DNA from: Liolophura sinensis
Taxonomy: Eukaryota > Mollusca > Polyplacophora > Chitonida > Chitonidae
Direction of reading: 5' to 3'
DNA length: 64,000 nt
Assembly (NCBI RefSeq): GCF_032854445.1
Contig: NC_088304.1
Coordinates: 32,606,810 to 32,670,809 of the forward strand
Shown here piece by piece: positions 42,233-55,240 of this stretch. The first letter of the stretch is position 1. Each line of letters starts with the position of its first letter. Both the position numbers and the translations under genes were made by a program. Under the pieces are notes generated by a model. That model saw nothing but the letters and a program-made list of their open reading frames with translations. It was not told the origin of the DNA and made no database searches.

Positions 42233-45200
42233 GTTTCGGTGATCGGAGTTTCGGTGATCTTTTGTATTGGAGATAATTTTCTCTGAGGCGAAACAAACAG
42301 CGTCTGTCTGGAAAGTTACAGATTCAGGTAACAGAAATTTCTGGTATTTTCATATGCAATTAGTGTTTTGTGTCTAGAACTTTCGTGATAGTTAGTTGAA
42401 TGAATATGGAAGAACCAGTATGGACAGTTAAGACGATGGATGTTTGTATTTTTTTTTCAAGTTATGGCTGAAAGTTAATCAAACCTTGCTGACGAAATAT
42501 TGTCATGTGATCATGATTTCCAGCCTTTTTTTGCTCAATGTTTTATAATGGACATTGTATTGGGTTGCCAATACTGTTCTGCGTTCTATTTTTGTTGCAT
42601 ATTCCCTGTCAGAAAGGTTGAGGATAAGAGTAATTGAAAGTTCGGATAGAATAACCGTTAGCGTTAGACCTGTTCTTGTATAACTTTCCAAGTACTTTTC
42701 GAGTATGTCCTCTATGAGTACAAGTACAACCAGGATGGGACAGTGTAATGGAGTTAAACAGCTGAAACAAAATTCTTATACTGTTATGCTGCCCATCTTG
42801 TGAAACAGCTTCGTTGACATGTGAATGCGTCAGCAATTAGGAATGTATCTGTATTGCTCGCAGGTTATAGAATGTGACCCGTTAACACATGTTATATCAT
42901 TGGTAGCATACTTATTTGAAATTTGTTCATTTTAAGGTTGTATTGTAATTTAGCGTATGCAGGGTAATTATGACCAGAGGCATATGTAAAATTTGTATGA
43001 TAAGTCTCGTCATGTTACATTTATCTCTATGCTGTGAAAAGTGTAAAGACATGTAACATATGCGTGGTAATATCAAGGTGACTCATGCATGTAGTATAAG
43101 GGCACATTAGGTTGTATTGCTGATACATGTTCAAATTTGGACTAAGTAAGGTACAGGAGTAATGCATCAATAACCTTGGTAATGTTATGATGTTATGTGC
43201 GACACAATAGTTTGATAGATGTAATTCCTTAATTTTGGATACTGTTAACGGTTGCCATAAGTACTATTGTTGCTGCATCTTTGGATTTTCATATTTTTTC
43301 TAGTTTTTGTGTTTCTACTGAGGAAGGCTTATGCAGAACATGGCCAACTATGGAGCATGTGGTAGCAGCAATTATTAAGCAGATAAAGTTGTTCTAGTTG
43401 ACTAGGGTATTTTGACTAGCCAGGATAGGTTACTATGTGTGGTTTTAAAGCCCTGCATTAACCCTAGTATTGTACTATATGCATTCATGGCCAAGATATA
43501 AGAGTTCTTATGGTTACCGATAGTGTAGGAGGTATTTATAGCCATTACAATACTGTATTAAAATTAGAACAGGGATGCCACTCTCTACATACCATATCTG
43601 AATGCATTTGGAAGGACTTATTGTAACAACTTCATACGAATCTTTGAATGCTGTCAAAACTACACGTACATCAACCTTTGGTTTCCTCTTCGCTCTACTC
43701 GGTTTTCCCCCACCATAATGCTTGTCGCCATCGTAGAAATGAACTATTCTAGAGTAAGGTCTAAGTCGTAAAACTCAAATAAATAAATGTAGTGCCAATA
43801 AAACTCGCCTAAGGCGCATTAGATCTTAGACCAGGATCTTACCCTTCTAAATGAATCCTGTACAAAAACATATGCACACTTCATTGCTTAAACATGACTG
43901 TATATTCAGAGACTGTACATAGCAGGAAAGCAATGGGCATTTAACCGAACAGAAATGAAGGTATGCGTGTTGTTAAGGAAGTTTATCTCTTGTTTGAAGC
44001 GTGACCTATTTCCTGTCCATCATTTTTCGTGGGGTGAGTGGACGATAACATAATTATTATACGTTTATTTATTTAATTAATTGTTGTTTTACGTGGTACT
44101 CCAGAACATTTCACTTACAAGATTGCTTTCATGATCTCGCGGCAAAAACCTAAGATCAACAGTTATCTCCATTTCTCTTCTATCTGTCGTCTGTAGATTT
44201 GTACGGTAAACAGCGGGGCATTGGTTTGATCAGGTAGTGATGTAATCATACGGATTCATCGTTTAAAAGTTCCAAAACTGTGAAACCCAGTACATTTTCC
44301 TTTCTTTTTGTCATTACACTTTTTGGGTATAGTAAAACATATAGCGCATGCCCTGAGGTGGGGTCTCACAAATGGTCAGCTCGCGAGTGGTACTGACATT
44401 ACGCTCTGTGCTCGCTGAACAGCACTTGCCTGGAGCTTATACAATTCCTGATATCCCACGGTATACACTATCAAGGGAATATTATTTTCTGGAGAAGCAT
44501 TCAGCGTAATATAACCTTTCATCAATTCCCGCAAAACGCGGAAGGATATCATTGTAGACTATAGTTAAATATATTTTAAACGTTTTAAATTGTTGCAAAA
44601 TCATTTATGATTTGATGAAATTCCTAGGTCACACGATGTGCGTGCTCAAATTCGACCTTAAATAGGAATTTGTGCACTTACCTGGCCTGACCGTGTGTGA
44701 TGCCTCACTGATAATAAACCTCTCGCTCAGTCTGACGGCCGTCACAGGTAACTTACCTGTCGCCAATGTCCAATTTCTTCTCCACAAGTGATGTTCAACT
44801 TGTGTTCTGCAGTCATCGAACATCACATGTCCAGATATAAGAATTTTATTTATTATTTTCATTACACCATACTCCATGATGGGTGAAAACCACCAAGCTG
44901 AGGCAAGTTGCTGACGAACTTTCCCACCTGTGACATACACTTGTATGCCTTAACAGTGATCTAACGGTACATGATACCTGCTGAATACAATGTTGAATCG
45001 TCTTCTCTATTCCTCCTGATTTTTACTTTAGTTGCTGTCACATCGTACTGTGCTTGGGATATTTATCTTGAATAAATGGAAAAAAGACCTTGTAATATAT
45101 TGTTTTACCGGTATGGCGTATATCTTGGCTGCTTTCGTTCATGTCTACATTCATTTGATATATTCTATACGTAACTGAAGAGCCATGCAAATTCTGTGGA

Positions 45201-45590
45201 ATTCTAATGAAAAAAGACTTCAAACATCGCCATTTTCCAAAAAACAAACCACCAACCCGAATCACATTAAAATTCCCTCCATGTTGTAGGCTTGTCCAAT
45301 AAAAACCTCCTTTCCTCTTCTCGAATATTGAATATTATCACTGTGATTATGGTTTTACTCCTACAATATGATTAACGTGCATTTCCAGTCTGAGGTAAAT
45401 ACGTATGTCTTCGTGATCGTGAACGTTGAGGTCTGTGAAAGCCACCTCTGAAAAAGAAAGTTTGGGACGAGGGCCATGTCATGGGTAAATGTAGGCTGCC
45501 CAGATGTGTTTGAAATGCCATGCCCTGAACAGTTACTTGGCAAAGCTAAGCACGATGACGTCTGTAATTTATTAAAATGGCGACCTAAAG
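42233..45590. other. No gene recognised (matches 12013-15342)
   Basis: Contains the SINE tail fragment (about 43694-43795) and the diverged SINE trace (about 44060-44130). The minus frame 44629-44940 is the extended counterpart of 14415-14693. No domain recognised. Confidence 0.45.
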
Positions 45591-45602
45591 GAGACTTCTA
45601 AA

Positions 45603-45875
45603 TTTTATTTATTTATTTATTTGATTGGTGTTTTACGCCGTACTCAATAATATTTCACTTATGCGACGGCGGCCAGCATTATGGTGGGTGGAAACCGGGC
45701 ACAGCCCGGGGGAAACCCACAACCATCCGCAGGTTGCTGAAAGACCTTCGCACTTACGGCCGGAGAGGAAGCCAGCATGAGCTGGACTTGAACTCACAGC
45801 GACCGCATTGGTGAGAGACTCCTGGGCTCATTACGCTGCGCTAACGCGCTAACCAACTCAGCCACGGAGGTCCTC
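45603..45875 (-). mobile_element. tRNA-derived SINE, type A, copy 2, perfect target duplication
   Basis: Same element as 15355-15627. GAGACTTCTAAA at 45591-45602 and 45876-45887 is a perfect 12-bp target-site duplication. Confidence 0.9.
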
Positions 45876-45887
45876 GAGACTTCTAAA

Positions 45888-46205
45888 CCTTCGATGTTTA
45901 ACTATTAAATAATCAAATAACAAGCACTGCTTGCAGAATCTGTATTTTATTTGACCTTAAGTATAGCTCTTTCTTTTAAGGTATATGTTGAATAAATGTG
46001 TCCAGTTCTTTTAAGTTAGACACCTTATGTAGCCTCCTTATGCAGCCACTTCACTATCTCTTTTGGGTCAAATACCACAATATATAACCGGTAAACTGTA
46101 GTTCACATTTCTTTTGGAGTGGACAAAAACAAATTGTATAAATCAGTATATTCTAGAAACTTAAGGTAATACCAAGAAGAGTGATGAGAAAGCTTTCCTA
46201 CTTTA
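45888..46205. other. Spacer between SINE and satellite; no gene seen
   Basis: Near-identical to 15640-15960. Confidence 0.5.
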
Positions 46206-48601
46206 TGGCAGGGTTAGATACTGAGTCCCGGGTAACATCAGGCACAGAATATAAATATGGTTCTCGGAAGCACAGCAGTGAGAAGACCGGGTATGTTCTG
46301 CTCTATACACGGTTATATACAAATTCTTAGGTACTATCAGGCAAAGAATATAAAGATAACGCTCAGAAGAACAACAGTGGGAGGGCTGGATATGTTCTGC
46401 TTTATGGCACGGTTAGATACTGAGTCCACGGTAACATCAGGAACTGAATATGGTTATCAGAAGTACAACGGTGAGAAGGCTGGGTATGTTCTGCTTTATG
46501 GCACGATTACATACTGAGTCCAGGGTAACATCAGGAACTGAATATGGTTATCAGAAGTACAGCGGTGAGAAGGCTGGGTATGTTCTGCTTTATGGCACGA
46601 TTACATAGTGACCCCGGGTAACATCAGGAACTGAATATGGTTCTCAGAAGTACAGCGGTGAGAAGGCTGGGTATGTTCTGCTTTATGGCACGATTACATA
46701 CTGAGTCCAGGGTAACATCAGGTACGGAATATGAATATGGTTCTCAGAAGTACAGCGGTGAGAAGGCTGGGTATGTTCTGCTTTATGGCACGATTACATA
46801 CTGAGTCCAGGGTAACATCAGGAACTGAATATGGTTCTCAGAAGTACAGCGGTGAGAAGGGTGGGTATGTTCTGCTTTATGACACGATTACATACTGAGT
46901 CCAGGGTAACATGAGGTACGGAATATGAATATGGTTCTCAGAAGTACAGCGGTGAGAAGGCTGGGTATGTTCTGCTTTATGGCACGGTTAGATACTGAGT
47001 CCCGGGTAACATCAGGAACTGAATATGGTTCTCAGAAGTACAGCGGTGAGAAGGTTGGGTATGTTCTGCTTTATGGCACGATTACATACTGAGTCCAGGG
47101 TAACATCAGGTACGGAATATGAATATGGTTCTCAGAAGTACAGCGGTGAGAAGGCTGGGTATGTTCTGCTTTATGGCACGATTACATACTGAGTCCAGGG
47201 TAACATCAGGTACAGAATATGAATATGGTTCTCAGAAGTACAGCGGTGAGAAGGTTGGGTATGTTCTGCTTTATGGCACGATTACATACTGAGTCCAGGG
47301 TAACATCAGGTACGGAATATGAATATGGTTCTCAGAAGTACAGCGGCGAGAAGGCTGGGTATGTTCTGCTTTATGGCACGATTACATACTGAGTCCAGGG
47401 TAACATGAGGTACGGAATATGAATTTGGTTCTCAGAAGTACAGCGGCGAGAAGGTTGGGTATGTTCTGCTTTATGGCACGATTACATACTGAGTCCAGGG
47501 TAACATCAGGTACGGAATATGAATATGGTTCTCAGAAGTACAGCGGCGAGAAGGCTGGGTATGTTCTACTTTATGGCACGATTACATACTGAGTCCAGGG
47601 TAACATCAGGTACGGAATATGAATATGGTTCTCAGAAGTACAGCGGCGAGAAGGCTGGGTATGTTCTGCTTTATGGCACGATTACATATTGAGTCCAGGG
47701 TAACATCAGGTACGGAATATGAATATGGTTCTCAGAACTACAGCGGTGAGAAGGTTGGGTATGTTCTGCTTTATGGCACGATTACATAGTGACCCCGGGT
47801 GACGTCAGGTACGGGATATGAATATGGTTCTCAGAAGTACAGCGGTGAGAAGGCTGGGTATGTTCTGCTTTATGGCACGATTACATACTGAGTCCAGGGT
47901 AACATCAGGTACGGAATATGAATATGGTTCTCAGAAATACAGCGGCGAGAAGGCTGGGTATGTTCTGCTTTATGGCACGATTACATACTGAGTCAAGGGC
48001 AACATCAGGTAGGGAATATGAATATGGTTCTCAGAAGTACAGCTGCGAGAAGGTTGGGTATGTTCTGCTTTATGGCACGATTACATACTGACCCCGGGTA
48101 ACATCAGGTACGGAATATGAATATGGTTCTCAGAAGTACAGCGGTGAGAAGGGTGGGTATGTTCTGCTTTATGGCACGATTACATACTGACCCCGGGTAA
48201 CATTAGGTACGGAATATGAATATGGTTCTCAGAGATACAGCGGTGAGAAGGCTGGGTATGTTCTGCTTTATGGCACGATTACATATTGAGTCCAGGGTAA
48301 CATCAGGCACGGGATATGAATATGGTTCTCAGAAGTACAGCGGTGAGAAGGTTGGGTATGTTCTGCTTTATGGCACGATTACATACTGAGTCCAGGGTAA
48401 CATGAGGTACAGAATATGAATATGGTTCTCAGAAGTACAGCGGCGAGGAGGCTGGGTATGTTCTGCTTTATGGCACGATTACATACTAACCCCGGGTAAC
48501 ATCAGGTACGGAATATGAATATGGTTCTTCGAAGCACAACAGTGAGAAAGCTGGGTATGTTCTACCTTATGACACGGTTCTATACTGAGTCCCGGCTAAC
48601 A
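46206..48601 (-). repeat. 100-bp satellite derived from gene A 3' end, expanded (about 24 monomers)
   Basis: Monomers start at 46797, 47183, 47283, 47383 and so on every 100 bp; a few are 90-97 bp. Same minus-strand reading as copy 1 (tail codons then TGA). Almost twice the length of the copy 1 array. Monomers within the array are much more alike than the left-edge ones, as expected for recent unequal exchange. Confidence 0.92.
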
Positions 48602-49306
48602 TCATGCACGGAATATAAAGATGACGCTCAAAAGTACAGCGGTGAGAAGGCTGGGTAGGTTCTGCTTTATGGCTACTGTTCCGCACGCCGGTGGTACAGT
48701 GGATCTGTGAAGGGCGTCAAAGATTTCACCAATTTTCTCCCCACAATACCGCCGGAATGGACGCTGGCACGTTTTCACGTCACTGTTGTATTCACAAAGT
48801 GCTTTTCGCACTTCTTCTTCAAACCATCGTTGTCCCCTACTCCTGGCCTGTTGTTTTAAAGTGGTCAATTGGGAATCATATGTGCTGAGTCGAGCAACAT
48901 TACAGCGTTTTACGCCTGTCTGTTGTTCGGCGATACATTTCTTCTTTGCTATAAGCTGAGCTGTGTTGTTGGTGTCGCACAGAACACCTATAGCTCCGCG
49001 CATCCCGTTAGGGTTCACGTACTTGTCGAACTGTCTTCTTATCGCCGGGCTCGTTCTCCTACAATCATCTTGAACTCTGTCCACGCACCCCACTTCTTGC
49101 TGGGCACTTGTAGTACAGTACTCTTTGATGTTTTCTGCGCTGGCGGAGGGTTTAGTAAAATCTGTGACTTGGTTAAACTTCGTGAGACAGGCGAGTATCT
49201 GCCGGACAGCCTGTTCAGTTGTTGAGGCACAGGCGGCGTGGGCAAGGTGATAAGCGCCCAGCCACTGGACAATCACGATCAAATGTAGAACAGTCTTGTA
49301 TCCCAT
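48602..49306 (-). CDS. Gene A, copy 2: secreted cysteine-rich protein with hydrophobic C-terminal tail
   Basis: An intact 234-residue frame. All 12 cysteines, the signal peptide, the N113 sequon and the C-terminal tail are kept. I counted 23 base differences from copy 1 in 705 bp: about 18 change the residue (17 residues, for example V38L, K59N, A65T, R73G, W166V) and 5 do not. They cluster at surface-type charged residues and at 203-207. That ratio is near the neutral expectation, though no stop or frameshift arose in either copy. Promoter-like CCAAT/TATA spacing is unchanged. Function unknown. Confidence 0.85.
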   Translation of the reverse strand: MGYKTVLHLIVIVQWLGAYHLAHAACASTTEQAVRQILACLTKFNQVTDFTKPSASAENIKEYCTTSAQQEVGCVDRVQDDCRRTSPAIRRQFDKYVNPNGMRGAIGVLCDTNNTAQLIAKKKCIAEQQTGVKRCNVARLSTYDSQLTTLKQQARSRGQRWFEEEVRKALCEYNSDVKTCQRPFRRYCGEKIGEIFDALHRSTVPPACGTVAIKQNLPSLLTAVLLSVIFIFRA

Positions 49307-49378
49307 GCTGAACGTCGTGATAACCAGGGCACGCAGTTGTGGTGTCCCAGGTGTGTATGACCCAGCTCAAGGCAGCGA

Positions 49379-49397
49379 AGCTTTTAAAAACGATTGG
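49379..49397 (-). promoter_or_regulatory. Candidate gene A core promoter, copy 2
   Basis: Same CCAAT and TTTTTAAAAG arrangement about 75 bp before the ATG as in copy 1. Confidence 0.5.
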
Positions 49398-49714
49398 CTT
49401 AATAGGATGTAGACACTCCCCATACATACAAAACTACCCATCTGAAAAATAGGTGAGTCACATTCCTAAAAATGTAAAGAGACACAGTTAATAATAGATG
49501 TTGTGCAATACCATATATATCTTGACTAGGTATTCTTGACTAAGGCGTATAACTCCAATGAAATAAATAAATAAAATGATGTAATGTTTTAGTTCATTTG
49601 TTGATGTATATGCTTAAGGAGTAGCAACGAACACATCCACTAGAACTATGGTTTAAGCAAAATTAGAAACAAAAATTCCACTGGTGATATAATACTTGCA
49701 ATTTATTAGACGTC
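49398..49714. other. Upstream flank of gene A copy 2; no further gene seen
   Basis: AT-rich; several percent diverged from copy 1. GACGTC at 49709-49714 is the left Polinton flank. Confidence 0.5.
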
Positions 49715-49806
49715 AGTAGTAGGGAATGTTGCAAACTTGTCACATTGAGGCGGTGAGGGTGAGGCGGTGGTGGTTGAGGTGGGGGTGTCGTTGAGTTGGC
49801 GCTCTT
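49715..49806 (+). repeat. Polinton left terminal inverted repeat, copy 2
   Basis: Pairs with 58195-58301 from AGTAGTAGG through GGCGGTGGTGG to GTCGTTGAGT and GCGCTCT. Confidence 0.85.
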
Positions 49807-49815
49807 CCTCCATTT

Positions 49816-50090
49816 GCGCCAAAACTGACCAATGGGATGATCGCGCGGTTTTGGCGCCTGAATTTCGTTGACGTTCCCGTTGACTGACCAATTGGGTGAG
49901 CTCCATTTGTCGCGCCAAAACTGAACGTCGGCTTGTAAAGTTGGGTTGAGTAGATTCTTCAGCTCCATGTCGCGACAAAACTGACAAATGGGTAAGCTCC
50001 ATTCCGCGCCAAAACTGACCCATGGGTGAGCTCTATTTGCGCCCAAACTGACCACTGGGGTGATTGCGCGGTTTTTGCGCCTGAATTTCC
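49816..50090. promoter_or_regulatory. E2F-like site cluster, copy 2 (four intact)
   Basis: TTTTGGCGC or its complement is intact at 49816, 49849, 49912 and 50006. The three other positions carry single changes (GCGACAAAA, GCGCCCAAA, TTTTTGCGC). Same spacing as copy 1. Confidence 0.55.
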
Positions 50091-50203
50091 TTGACGCTCG
50101 CGGTGACGGGATAAAAAAGAAGGTGTGTCAAAAGTGTGACGCTTATTCCGGCTGTAACGCCTAGACAACACCAGACCACGTCCACCCAGAGAGTATACTG
50201 CTG

Positions 50204-52300
50204 ATGCTACGCTGCCTTCATGGTTTACGGAGAACAAGGCGGAGGAGAAGGAGAGGCTTCGGCAAGTTGACTTGTTGGACGTGTGTCAGGCGCTTTTCCC
50301 GGCGGGACCAGAGGACACACCACGCACTGAGGCATGAAGAGACGCAGCACGCCTTGGGGGAGAGGTCGCAGTTTACGTGCGGCACGTGGGCTAGGTACTT
50401 TTCCCGGCGGGACAGCTGGGTGCGACACCAGAGGACACACCACACACTGAGACATGAGGAGACGCAGCAGGCCGGTTTGTACCATTTGGCTACGCGGTGA
50501 TGCCCCCGTCTACTGCGGACACATCACCTCAAAAAAAGAACTCTATTGTTTCCTGTCTTTCCCAGGATTTATATAAGTTATGTATATTTTTAATGGTTTA
50601 TTGGCCACCGACAATAAAATGTTACTATGCACACCTTCTTTCGAGTATATATGTTAGCATCGAGTCCACCGGCCCGGGTTTAGTTTTTTGTTTTATTTTT
50701 ATTTATTTTTTTAGTTTACCAATAAAGATTACTTTATACAAACATATGCCAATACAGGAATAACCCAGTACAAGAAAAACAATGGTGAGGAAATTTGTTT
50801 GATATATATATATATATCCACAGTTTTAGGCGAAAGAAGGAAGGGCGAAAATATTTCACACAAAACGTCACCGTGCAATTTTCGCCGTTAAATGTAGCGA
50901 TGGGAGGAAGAAGAAAACTCTGCGCCCGGGCGTTTTGCCCGGCGGGACGTGTATTATTGTTATTATTATTATTATTATGTATCATCATTACTATGGAGAA
51001 AAGATTGTGGGGATACACATCCACCAGCACTGTCACAAGGACACGGAGCAGTTAAGGTACTTTCACCCCCATCAACAACAACACTTGCAAGGGTTGTGAT
51101 TTGGAATGTACTATCAAGCAGCAATACGCACACAGAGGAGAGATGCCGATTGTGTCGGCTGAGAAGGGCAAGTTAGAAGAAAAAGAATGTATTGCCAACC
51201 TGGTTAAGGAGACAGAGGGAGTGGAGAGGGGAGAGACCCCCGCAGTTTACTTGCCGAACGTGCGACAGGAGATTTTTTCCCAGCCGGTAGCCGTTTGTAG
51301 CGTGACAAGCCAGTGCAGGACCGCTACAACTACCGGCTCAGAGATGCGCCAGCAGGCGCGCGCGAAGAAGAAGAAGAAGAAAAGAGTGAGGTCACAGACA
51401 GAAAGCAAGGACTGTTGTCAGGGCTGAGGTTGACATGGAGAGCGAGCGAGGGCGAGTAACCCATTCATACGATTACCCTACCTAGCGGTGAGAGTGATCT
51501 ACGGGAATTGTATCAGCAGCAACCGGTGTTGGCCTGGCGCCAGCAGGCGCGCGGGAAGAGGAGAAAGAACAATTACCACCGGCATGAGAGAATGCACCAT
51601 ACAGAGCCTGCTGACCTCGCTCCAGCAAAACCCTGTACCTCAGCCGCCCCTGGGCGATACTACTTCTGCAAGGGTCCTAGCAATGAGGAGTATTACGTGA
51701 CGAATTCCCTGTGTGAGAATTTGGTTCGGGACCAGCGGCGACACGGAAAAAAGAAGAGTGGTGCGGTACAATTCCTTGCGGGATGAGCCATTAGTTGAGG
51801 CATCAACAGACGCAGCACGGCGAGGGGGAGAAGGAGGCGGTTCTCGCACCTGACCTGCGGGGTGGATGTTTTCCCCCAGAGCCATGTAGTGAGAAAACGA
51901 ATGTGTGCCAGTTTGGTCAGGAAAAGCTGAATGTGACAAGGCCGCAGACAGAAGGCAAGGACTGTTGTCAGGGCTGAAATGGAGAGCGAGCGAGAGTGAG
52001 TAACCCGTTCATACCACTATAGGTCATACAATCGCACTGGAAGATAATCTTTTCGCCAGTGACGCGTGCCATAAGACGTTTTAAGTAGGAATAGATAAAC
52101 CACAGTTTAGGAGAATTGAGATCTGATCGCAATACCATCATACCAACGAACAAACCCACAATTCTAGCCAGCAACCGATATAGCACCGCTCTAATGGCGG
52201 TCTGGTCAGGAAAAGGCGAATGTGACAACAAGACTTGTGCCGGGAAGTGGAAACACATGAAGCGTACATCCAGTCCCACGGGTAAGAGCCAATACCCATA
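50204..52300 (+). pseudogene. C2H2 zinc-finger-like remnants, copy 2
   Basis: The frame 50204-50500 keeps two finger-like units: LTCWTCVRRFSRRD, and FTCGTWARYFSRRDSWVRHQ followed by RTH. The second has Trp for a zinc-binding Cys, and the first lacks part of its helix. Copy 1 has only one of these units; loss by exchange between the repeated GAGGACACACCAC segments explains it. Later remnants (near 50930, 51240, 51800, 52225) match those of copy 1. Confidence 0.48.
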
Positions 52301-52425
52301 TGGGAGTGAGAAACCATCACACTGGAAAACAATAGATAAACCACAGTCTAAGAGAAGGGAGCCCTATTCGCAACACCATCACACCAACGAACTAAGACTT
52401 CAGTTCCCTTATAATGTAGCTAGCA

Positions 52426-53105
52426 AGCAATCGATATAGCCAACACAGCTATTATTATAACGTTAGTAATACAATCTCTGTGCTCGATGAAACGGTGCAT
52501 TACAGAGCGGGAAGTTTCGCCGTTCTAATTGTCCCACACAATAGCCACAAATGCCTGCGTGACGGCATGGAAGGAAGCATAAGTCCGACGGTCGCACGTA
52601 ACATCTGTGGGATCGGTTCGTGTGTTGTGCCTGGTTCTGTCACTGGGTTAGCACTCCTGCCCACGGCTGCTGCCGCCTTGGGCTGGCGGATTTAAAACAG
52701 CCGGTATCATGAACCATTGCAAGGTGCTTGGCTGCTCTCGAATTCGATCTTCTACTACCCTCACCAGAGCCTGCCGCGTACGGAGGTTTTCTAGCCCCTC
52801 AAGTATAGCCCGTTCCCGGGCAATACCATCCGTATTCATCCCGTCCGGGGGCTTGCCGGCCTCTTCCTACACCGGTTAGGAGTTGAGGGGAAACCCAAGC
52901 GATTCTCGTTGGTGGCGGCTGCTGGGTTTGTTGCCCGCGTGCTGAGGCTCGTCCACCCGTCTGCTGTTCTCCCTGTCTTGCTAGTGCAGGCAGGTTTGTG
53001 CTGGGTGATCGAGGGAGGTAATGAGCATTTGAGTGTTCGTTTATTATTAACCCCCTGGGAGAGGGTGTGTGCGTGTTCACCTCGTGCTCCGGGTCTGATT
53101 CCCTG
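52426..53105. other. Unusually conserved Polinton segment, copy 2
   Basis: Counterpart of 21961-22640, 2 differences in about 650 bp by eye. No product recognised on either strand. Confidence 0.5.
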
Positions 53106-53110
53106 TCAAA

Positions 53111-53461
53111 TTACCTGTCAAATACATTAAAGCCTCCACTCTCCCACACGTCACCACGACTCTCATCCTCCTTCTCCTCCTCTTCCTTCCTGACACCACC
53201 ACCGCTCCGGTTAAGTCGTCTAGGGTGTAACACACTGCATCTTCTCCCACAGCCTCGACCATGCGCCGCAGATGGCTCTGGAAAGTTAGGAACGAGTGTT
53301 ACTATTTGCTGGGACGATGTAGATGGGTTTGGAGAGTCAGAAAATGTTACTTTGTGCCGAGGTTTACTTGGTGGTGTATCCGGGATGAAGATCACTTCAG
53401 GGAATAAACCATCAGCAGGGTCTGCTTCCCTGTCAAATTCATGACAGGTCCCGAGGACCAT
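53111..53461 (-). CDS. Hypothetical Polinton-internal frame, copy 2
   Basis: 116 codons, extended upstream relative to copy 1 (CHEFDREADPADGLFPEV before IFIPDTPPSKP). Pro/Ser-rich with an Arg/Glu-rich end. No family recognised. Confidence 0.3.
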   Translation of the reverse strand: MVLGTCHEFDREADPADGLFPEVIFIPDTPPSKPRHKVTFSDSPNPSTSSQQIVTLVPNFPEPSAAHGRGCGRRCSVLHPRRLNRSGGGVRKEEEEKEDESRGDVWESGGFNVFDR

Positions 53462-53874
53462 GTATTATGAGCCATTTTTGCAAAATCTGCCACGTGCACT
53501 AGTAAGTATTATATATATCATAAACCGCTCATATGCCGTAATATTATTGGTCTCGTAGACCCCGTATTTGATATGTAGCCGCCTTATAATGAAGATATAT
53601 AGATATATAGCTATAATGATAGCTGTTTTTACTGCTCAGTCGAACAGTATATATTATAAGCCAATGTCATATATGCTCTGGATATCCAACGCCAACAGGG
53701 AATCCGGCACACCTGCCGCCTGGCTCGTTAAACAAAAAAGTCAATAACGCCATCGGCAAGCCTCACGGACGTTGGCTGACACACTGTGCGCGGGGTGTCG
53801 CGGCATCACACGCCCCAGACATTTTACACCCAGTCACCGTACTATGCGACCGTACTTTCCGCCGACTGTAGTTT

Positions 53875-54190
53875 CGCTATAGTATAGCTATGCAATAATA
53901 TAGTTATACTCTACTCTACTGTACTATACTATACTTATACTCTAATATAGTTATCCTCTACTATACAATACTATACTATAGTTATCCTCTACTATACTAT
54001 ACTATACTATACTACACTTATCCTCTACTCTACTATAGTTATCCTCTACTATAGTTATCCTCTACTATAGTTATCCTCTACTCTAGTTATCCTCTACTGT
54101 AGTTATCCTCAACATTAGTTATACTCTACTGTAGTTATCCTCTATTATAGTTATCCTCTACAAAGTCATACTACACTCTACTCTACTTAG
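53875..54190. repeat. AGTTATCCTCTACTAT-type minisatellite, copy 2
   Basis: Shorter by about 70 bp than in copy 1. Confidence 0.85.
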
Positions 54191-54604
54191 GCTATTATTC
54201 GACACGCTTCTGTGTAACAGGGACCCGCTTTTCCCACCACCGCCACCACCGCAAACAAAGCCATCTCGAGTGGAACAAGTCTAGAGGTGGAGGAGTCGCT
54301 CAAGGAAAAGTGGAAGATCCCGGCAAGTCAGTTCCAACCCGACCAGACCCGACCCGACCCAACCCCACAATGATCTCTTGCCTAGCGGTAAGATTGATTC
54401 ACGCGAGTTGTATCGGCACTATTAGCGCTCGATTCGGAGCCATTTTTATCGCGACAAGGCGGTCCAAGACCGCTAGAACTACCGACTCAGCGATCTCTGA
54501 GCCATCCCCGCCTATCTGGACGCGATTTATGAGGGCCAGTCGACCGCCTTCACCGTCAACTATAGCTTTGGCTATATCTTGCGCCACAAGGAGACGGGGC
54601 AGGT

Positions 54605-54800
54605 GCGTTATTCTTTAGGCAGTCGTGAATGTCTTTGTCTTTCACACTGACGAGCGTGAACACGGAGCACAAATCGTGAAACAAGTAGCGGAGGGTGAGC
54701 CCTGGTATACAGTCTTTGAAGACGTCGACGTGCATGGTTTGGTGAAACACCACCATCTTCTCCGCCGCCTCCATGAAGGGGATCACGTCCTGATTGTTAT
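54605..54800 (-). pseudogene. Family B DNA polymerase fragment, copy 2
   Basis: Same about 65-codon scrap as 24196-24390 (YNNQDVIPFMEAAEKM, PGLTLRYLF), again fused in frame to the Penelope tail at 54801-54957. Confidence 0.6.
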
Positions 54801-54801
54801 A

Positions 54802-55150
54802 CATATAAGCGTCATGTCCGACATTCATATACCATTCGTAGTCCGTAAAGGGCGTTCCAAGTCGATAATCGCAAGATCCATTTCCAAAACAACGTTTAAC
54901 TCCCAAAGACAAAGGTATGTAAGAAATTATACAAATAAGAAATAATGCCGGTAACACACAAGAGAGAAGCGGTCATCAGTTTTCAATGATGCTGGGCAGA
55001 CAATGAATATTCAAGGCATGAATTCCATATCAAAGTTCAAATTCGTAGTCCATGAATGAGTTCCATGTCAAATAACAATTAAACAAGGTATCTCAGTCGC
55101 GCTATAATTGCAACTGTTCATAAAGGCATCATGCTGATGTAATGAGTATG
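54802..55150 (-). mobile_element. Penelope-like 3' tail inserted in the Polinton, copy 2
   Basis: Counterpart of 24391-24745, with a 6-bp deletion near 54900. Present in both copies, so the insertion predates their separation. Confidence 0.72.
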
Positions 55151-55240
55151 GCTACCTTTACGGCTCTAGCCCCAGGTTAAGGTATTAGATACAGTTTGGA
55201 AATGACGAGCGTTACAGACCCTAACCGATCAGATTGTGAT

